DNA of 64,000 nt from JALZMG01 sp963739975 (GTDB taxonomy: Bacteria; Actinomycetota; Acidimicrobiia; Acidimicrobiales; Ilumatobacteraceae), in contig CAVUCK010000001.1 of assembly GCA_963739975.1 (NCBI GenBank), positions 186,001 through 250,000 of the forward strand, given 5' to 3'. Every line of letters starts with the position of its first letter. Position 1 is the stretch's first letter. A program made the position numbers and the translations under genes. Positions 47,640 through 58,292 of the stretch are shown in pieces. Under the pieces are notes generated by a model. The model searched no databases, was not told the origin of the DNA, and saw only the letters and a program-made list of their open reading frames with translations.

Positions 47640-48458
47640 TCAAACCCTCGGATGGTGGCGGCGGTGGAGCTCGGCGGTGGCGGCGGCGCGCAGGACAGCG
47701 GGCTCGGGTCGGTGGCCGGTCCACAACTCCTGCTGGAGCACCGCTTGGTGGACGAGCATCCCCACGCCGTCGACGGTCCGGCAGCCGGCGGCCTCCGCCG
47801 CCTGCAGCAGCGCCGTCCGCACGGGGTAGTAGACGAGGTCGGCGACGATCTGCTCGGGCCGCAGCAGCGCCGGATCGATCGGCAGCTCGTCGCTGCCCAT
47901 GCCCACCGAGGTGGCGTTGACGACCAGCTCGGCGCCGCGCAGGTCGGCGGGGACGCCGACGCGCCCGACCGCGGCGAGCGCGGCGGCCCTGGCGGCGGCG
48001 TCAGTGGACCGGTTGACGACCAGGACGTCGGCGACCCCGGCCCGGCCCAGCGCATCGACCAAACTGCGCGCCGCCCCACCGGCGCCGACGACGGCGATGC
48101 GGCATCCGCTGACATCGACACCCACAGATGCCAGGGAAGCGACGAACCCATCACCGTCGGTGCTGTGCCCGACCAGCTCGGCCTCGTCCCACACCACGGT
48201 GTTGACCGCCCCGAGCGCGGTGGCCGCCGGTGCCAACCGGTCGACGGCCGCGGCGACCTCGGACTTGAGCGGCGTCGTCACCGACAGTCCGGCCAGACCG
48301 AGGGCCCGCATCCCATCGACGGCGGCGGCGCCGGATCCGGCCGGGACGTCGAAGGCCACGTAGTCCCAGTCGAGGCCGGCGGCGGCGAAGCCGGCGCGAT
48401 GCAACACCGGCGACAGCGAGTGTTCGATCGGCGAGCCGATGACGGCGGCGACCGGCAC
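47640..48458 (-). CDS. aroE: Shikimate dehydrogenase
   Basis: A 272-residue NADPH-dependent enzyme (3-dehydroshikimate to shikimate). Motifs: IGSPIEHSLSPVLHRAGFAAAGLD, the catalytic Lys in VTTPLK, NTVVW, the dinucleotide fold VVGAGGAARSLVDAL, NATSVGMG and VGMLVHQAVLQQELW. The GTG start follows the mltG stop by 6 bp. The gene order alaS-ruvX-mltG-aroE-aroC is conserved in actinobacteria. Confidence 0.95.
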   Translation of the reverse strand: MPVAAVIGSPIEHSLSPVLHRAGFAAAGLDWDYVAFDVPAGSGAAAVDGMRALGLAGLSVTTPLKSEVAAAVDRLAPAATALGAVNTVVWDEAELVGHSTDGDGFVASLASVGVDVSGCRIAVVGAGGAARSLVDALGRAGVADVLVVNRSTDAAARAAALAAVGRVGVPADLRGAELVVNATSVGMGSDELPIDPALLRPEQIVADLVYYPVRTALLQAAEAAGCRTVDGVGMLVHQAVLQQELWTGHRPEPAVLRAAATAELHRRHHPRV

Positions 48459-48464
48459 GGCGCG

Positions 48465-49745
48465 CTAGTCGAGCAAGCCGGCGGCGGCGGCGTTGAACAC
48501 GTTCACCTGGTGCTGCTCATAGGTGACGGCGAAGGCGTGGTTGCCCTCCTCGTCGGCGAGGACGTAGTAGACGTACTGGCAGGGGACGTCCGGCGGGAGG
48601 TCGGCGCACAGCGGATCGCCGACACTGGGGTTGGGTGCCGGGTTCAGCGCCGCACGGATCGACTCCCGACCCGGGTTGGCGATCGGCGTCGGCGGCAGGC
48701 CCTCGTTGAGGTACGTGTTGTACGGGCCGGGCGTGTCGGCCTGTTGATCGAAGGAGAGGGCGTCCGGGTCGCCACCGCTGATCTGGGTGCCGTAGCGGAC
48801 CGCTGCGTCGATCTGCAGCGGCATGCCCATCGCCAGCCGGTTGTAGATGACGCGGGCGATCTTGGGGCGGTCCTCGGCCGTCTTGGCTTCCCGCTCGATC
48901 ATCGACGCGATGATCAAGATCCCGTACGGGGACTGCAGCAACCGCTGGCCCTTCGTGACGATGTCCTCCTGGCCGCCGACGCGCTCCATCTGGCTCAGCA
49001 TGCGGCTGATCACCTGGGCTTCGTTCTCCCCGTTTGACACCTGGTACGTGTCGGGGAACAGCAGGCCCTCGAGCGTCGTGACCCCGAACGGCCGGAACGG
49101 CACGATCAGCGTCGGATCGGTCATCGCCGCCCTGAAGCCGTCGGCCGTCATCGGGACGACCTTCTCGTCGATGCGCTCGGCCATCTGTCCGACCGTGAAC
49201 CCCTCGGGGAACGTGACCTTGTTGTACGTCTCCGCCGGCGGCGTCCGCAGCTGGGCCAGGACGTTGCCCATGTGGTCGCTGGTCGGGATCTCGTAGTAGC
49301 CGGGGGTCACCTCCAGGCCGCCGTGGTTGTCGACGTACCACCGGAAGACGCTGGCGTCGACGATCAGCTCTCGGGTGGCCAGCCGCTCGCTGATCGTCTC
49401 CAAGGTGTCCTCGTCGGTGACGGTGAAGCTGACGGGATCCCCCGTATCACCGGACGGGTTGGTCTGTTGCACGTACCACCAACCGACCGCGCCGGCGCCG
49501 AGGATCAGCACGACGACGAGCACCATCACCGTGTACGCCGTCCACTTCGCCGATCGCGTCTGCCACCGCAGCCGCTCGACGGTTCCGGTGGCGTCGACGT
49601 CGTCCCACGGGTCGGTCTCCCAGTCCAACGCCTCCAACGAGTCGAGCGAATCGAGCCCGTCGATGCCACGCGGGTCGCTCGGATCGCGGGCGGCGCCGGA
49701 CCGCTGGGCGGCCCGTTCCCGGCGCAGCTCCTCGGCGATCGTCAT
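48465..49745 (-). CDS. mltG: Endolytic murein transglycosylase MltG
   Basis: A 426-residue inner-membrane lytic transglycosylase thought to set glycan chain length. An acidic cytoplasmic N-terminus (about 1-65) precedes one membrane helix (WTAYTVMVLVVVLILGAGAVGWWYV, given here in pieces: VMVLVVVLILGAGAVG). A LysM-like segment follows, then the YceG catalytic domain with the Glu in IASMIEREAKT, FPDTYQ and YNTYLNEGLPPTPIANPG. The start overlaps the ruvX stop by 4 bp. Confidence 0.95.
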   Translation of the reverse strand: MTIAEELRRERAAQRSGAARDPSDPRGIDGLDSLDSLEALDWETDPWDDVDATGTVERLRWQTRSAKWTAYTVMVLVVVLILGAGAVGWWYVQQTNPSGDTGDPVSFTVTDEDTLETISERLATRELIVDASVFRWYVDNHGGLEVTPGYYEIPTSDHMGNVLAQLRTPPAETYNKVTFPEGFTVGQMAERIDEKVVPMTADGFRAAMTDPTLIVPFRPFGVTTLEGLLFPDTYQVSNGENEAQVISRMLSQMERVGGQEDIVTKGQRLLQSPYGILIIASMIEREAKTAEDRPKIARVIYNRLAMGMPLQIDAAVRYGTQISGGDPDALSFDQQADTPGPYNTYLNEGLPPTPIANPGRESIRAALNPAPNPSVGDPLCADLPPDVPCQYVYYVLADEEGNHAFAVTYEQHQVNVFNAAAAGLLD

Positions 49746-50172
49746 CGGCTCGCCTCACCAGCCGCGGCGCGAGCGTCGAGCCACGACTGCAGGATCACGG
49801 CGGCGGCCACCTTGTCGACCACCTGGCGGCGGGCGCGGCCACGGACCCCGCCGGCGCGCAGGGCGCGTTCGGCGGTCACGGTGGTCAGACGCTCGTCCCA
49901 GGTCTCGACCGGCACGCCGGCAACGCTAGCCAGCACGTCCGCCTCGTCCCTGGCACCCCGGGCCGCCGGCCCGTCGGCTCCGGACATCGAACGGGGCAAC
50001 CCGATGACGATCAGCTCGACCTCTTCGTCCCTGGCCAGGGCGGTGATCATCTCGTGATCCCTGCGCCGTGAACCCGTCCGCGCCAGCACCGTCAGCGGGC
50101 TGGCCACGGTCCCGGAGCGGTCGCTCACGGCGACGCCGATCCGCCGCGATCCGAGGTCCAGCCCGAGCGCTC

Positions 50173-50176
<4 letters not shown>
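49742..50176 (-). CDS. ruvX: Holliday-junction-resolvase-like protein RuvX (YqgF)
   Basis: A 144-residue RNase-H-fold protein. Acidic active-site residues are in LGLDLGSRRIGVAVSD (Asp), VIGLP.SMSG and WDERLTTVTAER (Asp/Glu), VDKVAAAVILQSWLDA (Asp). YqgF proteins are needed for rRNA maturation in E. coli. GTG 50176 overlaps the alaS stop, and the end overlaps mltG. Confidence 0.93.
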
Positions 50177-52827
<2,651 letters not shown>

Positions 52828-52868
52828 ACGTCCTGCTGAGGCTACCGGCGCGGGTTCGGCCCGATCGG

Positions 52869-52874
52869 TAGGTT
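52869..52874 (+). promoter_or_regulatory. Probable -10 element (TAGGTT), leaderless promoter
   Basis: TAGGTT followed by 6 nt and GTG 52881, in the gap divergent from alaS. Confidence 0.45.
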
Positions 52875-52880
52875 GGCCAG

Positions 52881-53624
52881 GTGCCCGACGCTCTCGACGT
52901 CCATGAGTGGATCAGCTTCGAGGACGCCGACGAGCAGCGCACCTGGGTGTTCGACGCCACGTTCCTGCGCTCCAACTACCGGTGCATCTACGGCGACGGG
53001 TGCCTCGGGATCCTCGACCAGCCGGCCCCGGAGCTCGAGCTCGGGTGCTGCAGCTACGGGGCCCACTTCGTCGACGAGGAGGACGTCGCCAACGTCGTCG
53101 CCCGGTTCGTGCGCCTGCGTCCCGACCAGATGCAGTTCCACGCCAAGGCCCGGCGCGGGGGGTTCCTGCGTCCCGGCGAACCGGGCGACGACGGCACCGA
53201 GGTCACGGTCACCCGCCTGGTCGACGACGCCTGCATCTTCCTCAACCGACCCGGCTTCGCCGGCGGTGCCGGGTGCGCGCTCCACCTCGCCGCCCTCGAA
53301 GCTGAGGAGCGACCGCTCGACTGGAAGCCCAACGTGTGCTGGCAGGTGCCGCTACGCCTCGAGCACTCCACCGACGAGAACGGCCACGTGACGTCACGGC
53401 TGCGAGAGTGGAAGCGCCGTGACTGGGGCGAGGGCGGCGCCGAGTTCCACTGGTGGTGCACGGAATCACCGGAGGCGTTCGTCGGCGCCGATCCCGTCTA
53501 CCGGAGCTCGCGCGACGACATCGTCGAACTGGTCGGGCAGCGCAACTACGACACGCTGGTCGAGCACCTGGAGCGCCAAGGCTGGACGCCGCTCCCCCAT
53601 CCGGCCGTGCGCACGCGCCGTTAG
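52881..53624 (+). CDS. Cys-rich hypothetical protein
   Basis: A 247-residue protein. The N-terminal half has a cysteine pattern (SNYRCIYGDGCLGI, LGCCSYGAHF, DACIFLN, GCALHLAAL, CWQVPL) that could bind an iron-sulfur cluster or zinc, loosely like the YkgJ/DUF3109 zinc-or-iron cluster group. The C-terminal half ends with a conserved-looking WWCTESPEAFVGADPVYRSSRDDIVELVG. The GTG start is supported by TAGGTT 6 nt upstream. Similar proteins are common in actinobacteria; no function is known to me. Confidence 0.65.
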   Translation: MPDALDVHEWISFEDADEQRTWVFDATFLRSNYRCIYGDGCLGILDQPAPELELGCCSYGAHFVDEEDVANVVARFVRLRPDQMQFHAKARRGGFLRPGEPGDDGTEVTVTRLVDDACIFLNRPGFAGGAGCALHLAALEAEERPLDWKPNVCWQVPLRLEHSTDENGHVTSRLREWKRRDWGEGGAEFHWWCTESPEAFVGADPVYRSSRDDIVELVGQRNYDTLVEHLERQGWTPLPHPAVRTRR

Positions 53625-53660
53625 CGACGTATCGCCGTCGGAGTCAACACGGGGTTCGGG

Positions 53661-53870
53661 TCACTCGTCCTTGGGGTTCTCGTCCTCGTCGTCGAACTCG
53701 ACGCCGTACTTCTGCGCCAAGGCGGCGTACTCGTCGTCCTCGTCCTCGTCGTCCTGGGTGGCGGTGCCGCCTTGGCGGCTGCGATCACCCAGTCCGAGGT
53801 CGAACGCCCCGGGGCCGGACTGCTTCAACTTCCTCGCCTCTTCGAAACGGCGATGACGACCCTTTTTCAC
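53661..53870 (-). CDS. Small acidic-tailed protein, hypothetical
   Basis: A 69-residue protein with a basic start (KKGRHRRFEEARKLKQSG) and an acidic second half (DDEDEDDEYAALAQKYGVEFDDEDENPKDE). The YxALxxKYG pattern suggests a short helix. It is unrecognised but composed like real small regulatory or ribosome-associated proteins. It starts with GTG 53870 and is convergent with the Cys-rich gene and divergent from parA. Confidence 0.55.
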   Translation of the reverse strand: MKKGRHRRFEEARKLKQSGPGAFDLGLGDRSRQGGTATQDDEDEDDEYAALAQKYGVEFDDEDENPKDE

Positions 53871-53979
53871 CCAGGGCTCCCACGACTAGTGCGCTGACAT
53901 TGATGCCGAGCCTACCGGTCGCACCTGCCAGGACGTGGCATCCGCCGGCCGGTGACGGCGGGGGCGCCGGTGTGGCACC

Positions 53980-54753
53980 ATGCGATCGATGCCGGGATCT
54001 CCGCCTGCACCGCACGCCGTCGCCGTGCTCAACCAGAAGGGAGGGGTCGGCAAGACCACCGTCACGCTGGGGTTGGCGTCGGCGGCGGCCGCCGTCGGGC
54101 GGCGCGTCCTGGTCGTCGATCTCGATCCGCAGGGGTCGGCGAGCTGGGTGCTCGGGGACGAGGCGACGGACGGCGACGGCGTGGCGGGTGTCACTCCCGG
54201 CCGCCCGCTCGCCGACCTGGTCGTGGCGTCGGCCTGGTCGCCGCGCATCGACCTGGTGCCGAGCGCCCGGCGCGAGTTGGATGCCACGGCGGCGATGCGG
54301 TTGCGCGACGCGCTGGCCGACGGTGGCGCCGCGCCGTACGACGCGGTGCTGCTCGATTGCCCGCCCACGCTGGGCGCCACCACGCGGTCGGCGCTCGTGG
54401 CCGCCCGCCACGCCCTGATCGTCGTCGACCCGTCGGCGCTCGGGTTGCGTGGCATCGGCAGCCTCGCCGACGCCGTCGACGAGGTGTGGGAGGGCGACAA
54501 CCCGGATCTCGACCTGTGCGGGGTGGTCATCAACCGGATGCCGGCGATCTCGACGGAGGCCGATCGGCGGGTCGCCGAGCTGAGCCGGATCGTCGGCCGC
54601 TCGACCGTGTGGAAGCCGCCGGTGCCCCAGCGGGTGATCGTCAACCAGGCGCTCGGTGAGCGCCGGTCGATCCACTCCTTCGGTGCCCGCGCCGCAGACG
54701 TCGCCCACGCCTTCGACACGCTCTGGGCCAAGCTGCGGCGGGTCGTCAAGTAG
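53980..54753 (+). CDS. ParA-family ATPase
   Basis: A 257-residue P-loop ATPase. The deviant Walker A is LNQKGGVGKTT (about residues 17-27), Walker A' LVVDLDPQGSASW, and Walker B VLLDCPPTL. It might segregate DNA or place a cellular structure. No parB gene is adjacent, so it is probably an orphan ParA/MinD-like ATPase and not the main chromosome partition protein, which usually lies near the origin. ATG 53980 and ATG 53989 are both possible. Confidence 0.88.
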   Translation: MRSMPGSPPAPHAVAVLNQKGGVGKTTVTLGLASAAAAVGRRVLVVDLDPQGSASWVLGDEATDGDGVAGVTPGRPLADLVVASAWSPRIDLVPSARRELDATAAMRLRDALADGGAAPYDAVLLDCPPTLGATTRSALVAARHALIVVDPSALGLRGIGSLADAVDEVWEGDNPDLDLCGVVINRMPAISTEADRRVAELSRIVGRSTVWKPPVPQRVIVNQALGERRSIHSFGARAADVAHAFDTLWAKLRRVVK

Positions 54754-54817
54754 CTCATGTAAGAACCCTTGCGGTGGGCGATGACGGCGGTCCGGAGTGC
54801 AACAATCGCTCGGCCAT

Positions 54818-54846
54818 GAGCGAAAGACCGTGTCGATGGTTCGCTC
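54818..54846. terminator. Possible bidirectional hairpin between parA and rnd
   Basis: GAGCGAA pairs with TTCGCTC (7 bp) around a 15-nt loop in the 111-bp gap between two convergent genes. The stem is short, so it is a weak call. Confidence 0.3.
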
Positions 54847-54864
54847 GCTCGAAGACTCGCTCCC

Positions 54865-56028
54865 TCAGACATCGACCAGGCGCAGGGAGCCCTGGCCGTC
54901 GAACGTCAGGGCGCTGTGGCCGTGGAGGAGCCGGTTGATGCCGTCACCGATCAGCTCGGATCGCCAACCGTTGGCCAGCCGGGCGTCGGGGTCGTTGCGG
55001 AGGATGGCGATGAGGTCGGCCCGTGTGGCCAGCAGGGCGGTGTCGATGCGGGCGTCGCGCGCCACCTGGCTGACCCAGGCCGAGACGAGCGTCACAGCCG
55101 GCCGCATCGTTCGGTCGAGGTCGTCGACGCCGATGGGCGCAGCCGGCGGGTCGGACTGCTTGGCGTTGACCACCGTCTCGACCAGCTCGCGCCCGATGCG
55201 GCCGCGACGGTGTCGATCGTCCACCCCGCGGGCCTGCGCCAACTCCTCCAGGGTCGTCGGCTGACGCTGGGCGATGCCGAGCACGGCGAGGTCGGGCAGC
55301 ACCTGGCGCAGCGGGATGTCGCTGCTCGCAGCTTCCCGCTCGCGCCACGCGGCGACGGCCTGGGCCACGGCCCGGGCCCGAGGCCGCAGTGACCGGGCGT
55401 CCTTCAGTTTGACCCACGCCTCCTCGGGCGGCGTCGGCCCGGTCGGTCGGGTGCGCAGCTCCTCGCAGGCGTCAACGACCCAGGCCATCCGCCCACGGCC
55501 ATCGAGCTCGGCGACGAGGCGGTCCTGCAGCGGGAGGAGCCAGGCGACGTCGGACTCGGCGTACGTCTTCTGCGCCTCCGACAGCGGTCGCCGCAGCCAG
55601 TCGGTCAGGCGGTCACCCTTGACGGGCGTGACCCGCAGCTCGCCCTGCAGCAGCGCCGTGAGCGACGGGGTGCCGTACCCGACGAAGCCGGCGGCGACCT
55701 GGGTGTCGAACAAGCGCGCCGGGACCGCGCCAACGGCGTGCGTCAGCACGTCGAGGTCCTGCTGGGCGGCGTGGGCGACGACCAGCGGCGGGTGCTCGAA
55801 CAGCCGGGCCAACCGCCGGGCGTCGACGGTCAGCGGATCGACCAGCGCGATGTTGGGCGACGTGCCGGCCGGCGTCGTCTCGCCCCAGGCGAACTGCAGG
55901 AGGGCGAGGCGCGGGAAGTAGGTGCGCTCGCGGTGGAACTCGGTGTCCAGGGCGTAGCGACCCTGCACGCTCAGCTCGTCGATCAGTTGGTCGAGCTGGT
56001 CGTCTCGCTCGACCCAGCGCTGGGTCAC
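54865..56028 (-). CDS. rnd: Ribonuclease D (3'-5' exoribonuclease with HRDC domain)
   Basis: A 387-residue DEDDy nuclease. The Exo motifs are DTEFHRE (I), AHAAQQDLDVL (II) and YAESDVAWLLPL (III, with the Tyr). HRDC-type helical segments follow in the C-terminal half (TTLEELAQARGVDDRHRRGRIG). It trims tRNA and other small RNA 3' ends. Actinobacterial homologues (Rv2681-like) are of the same length. The start overlaps the rhodanese gene stop by 4 bp. Confidence 0.93.
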   Translation of the reverse strand: MTQRWVERDDQLDQLIDELSVQGRYALDTEFHRERTYFPRLALLQFAWGETTPAGTSPNIALVDPLTVDARRLARLFEHPPLVVAHAAQQDLDVLTHAVGAVPARLFDTQVAAGFVGYGTPSLTALLQGELRVTPVKGDRLTDWLRRPLSEAQKTYAESDVAWLLPLQDRLVAELDGRGRMAWVVDACEELRTRPTGPTPPEEAWVKLKDARSLRPRARAVAQAVAAWREREAASSDIPLRQVLPDLAVLGIAQRQPTTLEELAQARGVDDRHRRGRIGRELVETVVNAKQSDPPAAPIGVDDLDRTMRPAVTLVSAWVSQVARDARIDTALLATRADLIAILRNDPDARLANGWRSELIGDGINRLLHGHSALTFDGQGSLRLVDV

Positions 56029-56342
56029 GAGGGGCGATCCCCGGCGACGGTCGCCCGCCCTGAAGCGATCCAGGCCGCCGTGCCGCCGTCGACGTTCGCC
56101 GCGTCGATGCCGTGCTCGGCGACGAGCTCGACAGCTCGCCGGCTGCGCCCGCCCGAGTGGCAGATGACCGCGACGGGCTCGTCCTGGCGGAACGCGTCGA
56201 GGTGGTCGGGCACCGTCGCCAGCGGGACGGACAGCGCCCCGGGAACGTGGCCACCGGTGTACTCGTCGGGTTCGCGCACGTCGATCAGTCGACCGCCGGC
56301 GGCGACACGATCGGCGAGCTGGTCGACGTCGATCTCCTGCAC
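56025..56342 (-). CDS. Rhodanese-domain protein
   Basis: A 105-residue single rhodanese domain. RLIDVREPDEYTGGHVPGALSVPL is followed by the catalytic loop VICHSGGRSRRA with the persulfide Cys. It may carry sulfur, for example toward thiolated tRNA or molybdopterin (mobA is the next gene upstream), but no partner is proven. GTG 56342 is preceded by TAGCTT with 6 nt spacing, so it has its own leaderless promoter. Confidence 0.88.
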   Translation of the reverse strand: MQEIDVDQLADRVAAGGRLIDVREPDEYTGGHVPGALSVPLATVPDHLDAFRQDEPVAVICHSGGRSRRAVELVAEHGIDAANVDGGTAAWIASGRATVAGDRPS

Positions 56343-56348
56343 GACCTC

Positions 56349-56354
56349 AAGCTA
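56349..56354 (-). promoter_or_regulatory. Probable -10 element (TAGCTT), leaderless rhodanese promoter
   Basis: On the minus strand, TAGCTT followed by 6 nt and GTG 56342. It partly overlaps the end of the mobA gap. Confidence 0.4.
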
Positions 56355-56355
56355 C

Positions 56356-56922
56356 TCAGCGACCTACGCAGCGACGACCGGGCAGGTCATTCGGCCGGTT
56401 GACGTTGCGCAGGGAGGCGGCGTCGACGGAGACCGCCCGCGACGGCAGTTCGGCGATGGCGTCGTGCAGCGCCCGCACGCCGTCGGCCCAGCACCGCTCG
56501 AGGGTCGGGAGGCAGCGCGCCGACCACCACGCCACGGCCGGCTGCAGGCGGTCGGTCTGGGCCACCACCACGTCGACGAGTGGATCGCCGACGGCGGCGA
56601 TGAGCAGCGCATCGACGGTGGCGGCGTCGAGCCACGGCAGGTCGCAGGCGGCGACGATCACGTCCTGCGCCGGCGACAGCTGCAGGCCGGTGATCACGCC
56701 GCCGAGCGGGCCGTCGCCGGGCCAGCGGTCGGCGACCAGTGTCCGCCCGAGGGCAGCCAGCCGACCGGGGTCGCCGCCGACCAGGACGACCGGCACGCAG
56801 CCGACCGACTCGAGGGTGCGGGCGACGCGCTCGGCCATCGGCACGCCGTCGACGGGGACCAGCGCCTTGTCGGCGCCCATCCGCCGACTGGCCCCGCCGC
56901 ACAGCACGGCGCCGGCGGTCAC
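56356..56922 (-). CDS. mobA: Molybdenum cofactor guanylyltransferase MobA-like
   Basis: A 188-residue nucleotidyltransferase. The GTP-binding start is VLCGGASRRMGADKALVPVDG (in pieces GGASRRMG and DKAL), then the metal-binding AACDLPWLD. It attaches GMP to molybdopterin to give MGD. It is slightly short at the C-terminus, and other GT-A NTPs (e.g. MobA-like CTP/GTP transferases) are possible. It starts at GTG 56922, overlapping the DUF3151 stop by 4 bp. Confidence 0.82.
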   Translation of the reverse strand: MTAGAVLCGGASRRMGADKALVPVDGVPMAERVARTLESVGCVPVVLVGGDPGRLAALGRTLVADRWPGDGPLGGVITGLQLSPAQDVIVAACDLPWLDAATVDALLIAAVGDPLVDVVVAQTDRLQPAVAWWSARCLPTLERCWADGVRALHDAIAELPSRAVSVDAASLRNVNRPNDLPGRRCVGR

Positions 56923-57359
56923 CGCGGCGGCGGCCCGTCGGGGTCCAGCTGCACCAGGAACGTGGCGACGCGTTCGGCTTCGTCCTGCTCGCCGATGGCG
57001 TCGGCCATGGCGCCGAGGCCGGCCAGGGCGCGCAGGAAGCCGAGGTTGGTCGGTGCGGACCAGCGGACGTACCCCGAGCCGCGCCAACCGCTGCCCCGCA
57101 GCGCGTCGAGGCCGCGGTGGTAGCCGACCCGGTAGTAGGCGTAGCGCTCGATGTCGTCGCGCCCGAGGTCGCCGAGCTCGGCCCAGGCGTCGAGGAAGCG
57201 GGGGTACCGGGCGGCCACTGCGGCGACTGCCGCCCGCCGCTCGTCCGGGTCGGGCACCGCCAGCGCTGCGCCCAGCGCGTCCCGCGCCGCCGGCGCCGCC
57301 GGGGGCAGCACGGTCGTCGGCAGCCCGGACGACATGGACACCGGTCGCGAGTCACTCAC
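56919..57359 (-). CDS. DUF3151 family protein
   Basis: A 146-residue protein matching the actinobacterial DUF3151 family by the block YAYYRVGYHRGLDALRGSGWRGSGYVRW followed by NLGFLRALAGLGAMADAIGE (quoted in parts). The family role is unknown. GTG 57359 was chosen because TACCCT lies 7 nt upstream; the longer frame to 57419 would run through a terminator hairpin. It overlaps mobA by 4 bp. Confidence 0.82.
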   Translation of the reverse strand: MSDSRPVSMSSGLPTTVLPPAAPAARDALGAALAVPDPDERRAAVAAVAARYPRFLDAWAELGDLGRDDIERYAYYRVGYHRGLDALRGSGWRGSGYVRWSAPTNLGFLRALAGLGAMADAIGEQDEAERVATFLVQLDPDGPPPR

Positions 57360-57366
57360 GCCAGCG

Positions 57367-57372
57367 AGGGTA
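57367..57372 (-). promoter_or_regulatory. Probable -10 element (TACCCT), leaderless DUF3151 promoter
   Basis: On the minus strand, TACCCT followed by 7 nt and GTG 57359. Confidence 0.45.
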
Positions 57373-57389
57373 GGCGCGACGGCGCCGCG

Positions 57390-57426
57390 GTGAGCGGTGA
57401 GGGGACAGAGTGCCCTCACCGCTCAC
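57390..57426. terminator. Perfect 14-bp hairpin after the alpha/beta hydrolase gene
   Basis: GTGAGCGGTGAGGG and its exact complement around a 9-nt loop (GACAGAGTG), 1 bp after the hydrolase stop (minus strand). It separates the hydrolase from the downstream DUF3151 transcript. Confidence 0.65.
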
Positions 57427-57427
57427 C

Positions 57428-58204
57428 TCACGGGGTGGACGTGCGGGCGGCGAGGTCGGTGATGACGGCGGCCACGGCGGCGGGGTGGGTGTTGGGGCCG
57501 AAGTGGCGGGCGCCGTCGATGTCGACGACGGTGCAATCCGCCAGCACGGCGCCGAGGTGGGAGGTCGAGCGGCGGTGGTGCTCGGCGCCGTCGACGCCGC
57601 GCATCGCCACCACGGGCACGTGGACGGCCGCCGGGTCCCACGCCGGGACCTGCCGCAGGTCCTCCAGCTCGCCGACCATGGCCGCGCCCTCGGCCCGCCT
57701 TGCCGTGCGGGTGCGGCCCGGCAACCGAGCCCAGCGCTCGTCGCCGACGAGCCGGCGCATGAAGCGCTCGGCGGCGTCGCCCGGGTCCAGCACGGCGCCG
57801 TCGACCGTCCGGAGGGCGTCGCCGCCGGCGGTCGTCGCCGGCCACCACTCGAGCCACGACATCGGCGTCTCGTACACGGCGACGGCGCCGACGAGGTCGG
57901 GTCGCCGCTGGGCCAATGCCAGCGCCACGTTGCCGCCGTAGCTGTGCCCGAACACGACGTTCGCCCGCCGCCCGGCGAGCAGCGCTTCGAGGTCGGCGAC
58001 GTGGGCGGCCAGCGTGAACGGGCCGCCGAGATCGACCGAGCGGCCGTACCCCCGGCGGTCGTAGCGCACGACTCGGTGGGCCTCGTCGAGCCGTCGGGAC
58101 AGCTTCAGCAGCCCGGCCGAGCGGTCCATCGAACCGTGCACCAGCACGATCAGCGGCGCGCCCTCCGGGCCGGCCTCCTCCGCCCAGACGGTGGACGGGA
58201 TCAC
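57428..58204 (-). CDS. Alpha/beta hydrolase
   Basis: A 258-residue hydrolase. The oxyanion-hole strand is IVLVHGSMDRS (HGS). The nucleophile elbow is FGHSYGGNVAL (GxSxG). A later Asp and the His in GARHFGPNTH complete the triad. The substrate is unknown; the shape suits an esterase or lactonase-like enzyme. GTG 58204 was chosen; the frame extends to 58286 only through repeat family B copy 2, which would add a repeat-encoded tail (SPATQAGAGRSLAGARS). The gene lies about 90 bp after pyk. Confidence 0.82.
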   Translation of the reverse strand: MIPSTVWAEEAGPEGAPLIVLVHGSMDRSAGLLKLSRRLDEAHRVVRYDRRGYGRSVDLGGPFTLAAHVADLEALLAGRRANVVFGHSYGGNVALALAQRRPDLVGAVAVYETPMSWLEWWPATTAGGDALRTVDGAVLDPGDAAERFMRRLVGDERWARLPGRTRTARRAEGAAMVGELEDLRQVPAWDPAAVHVPVVAMRGVDGAEHHRRSTSHLGAVLADCTVVDIDGARHFGPNTHPAAVAAVITDLAARTSTP

Positions 58205-58221
58205 TGCTGGACCCGTTCTCG

Positions 58222-58289
58222 GATGCGAGCGACCGAGCGCCAGCGAGGGAGCGGCCAGCACCGGCCTGCGTGGCCGGGGAACGCAATGA
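58222..58289 (-). repeat. Repeat family B, copy 2
   Basis: 68 bp, starting 4 bp after the pyk stop (read on the minus strand). It shares GCGAGCGACCGAGCGCCAGCG, AGGGAGCGGCCAGC and the GGCCTGCGTGGCCGGGGAA.. block with copy 3. It keeps an open frame into the hydrolase gene. Confidence 0.9.
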
Positions 58290-58292
58290 CGG

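Noticed and set aside
53980..54753. ParA as a sign of the replication origin.
   Set aside because: No parB, gidB, dnaA or DnaA boxes are near, and the dif site shows that this is the terminus side.
54818..54873. GAGCGA-rich stretch between parA and rnd that looks a little like family B.
   Set aside because: Only short GAGCGA/GCTCGC words are shared. The diagnostic GCGTGGCCGGGGAACG block is absent.
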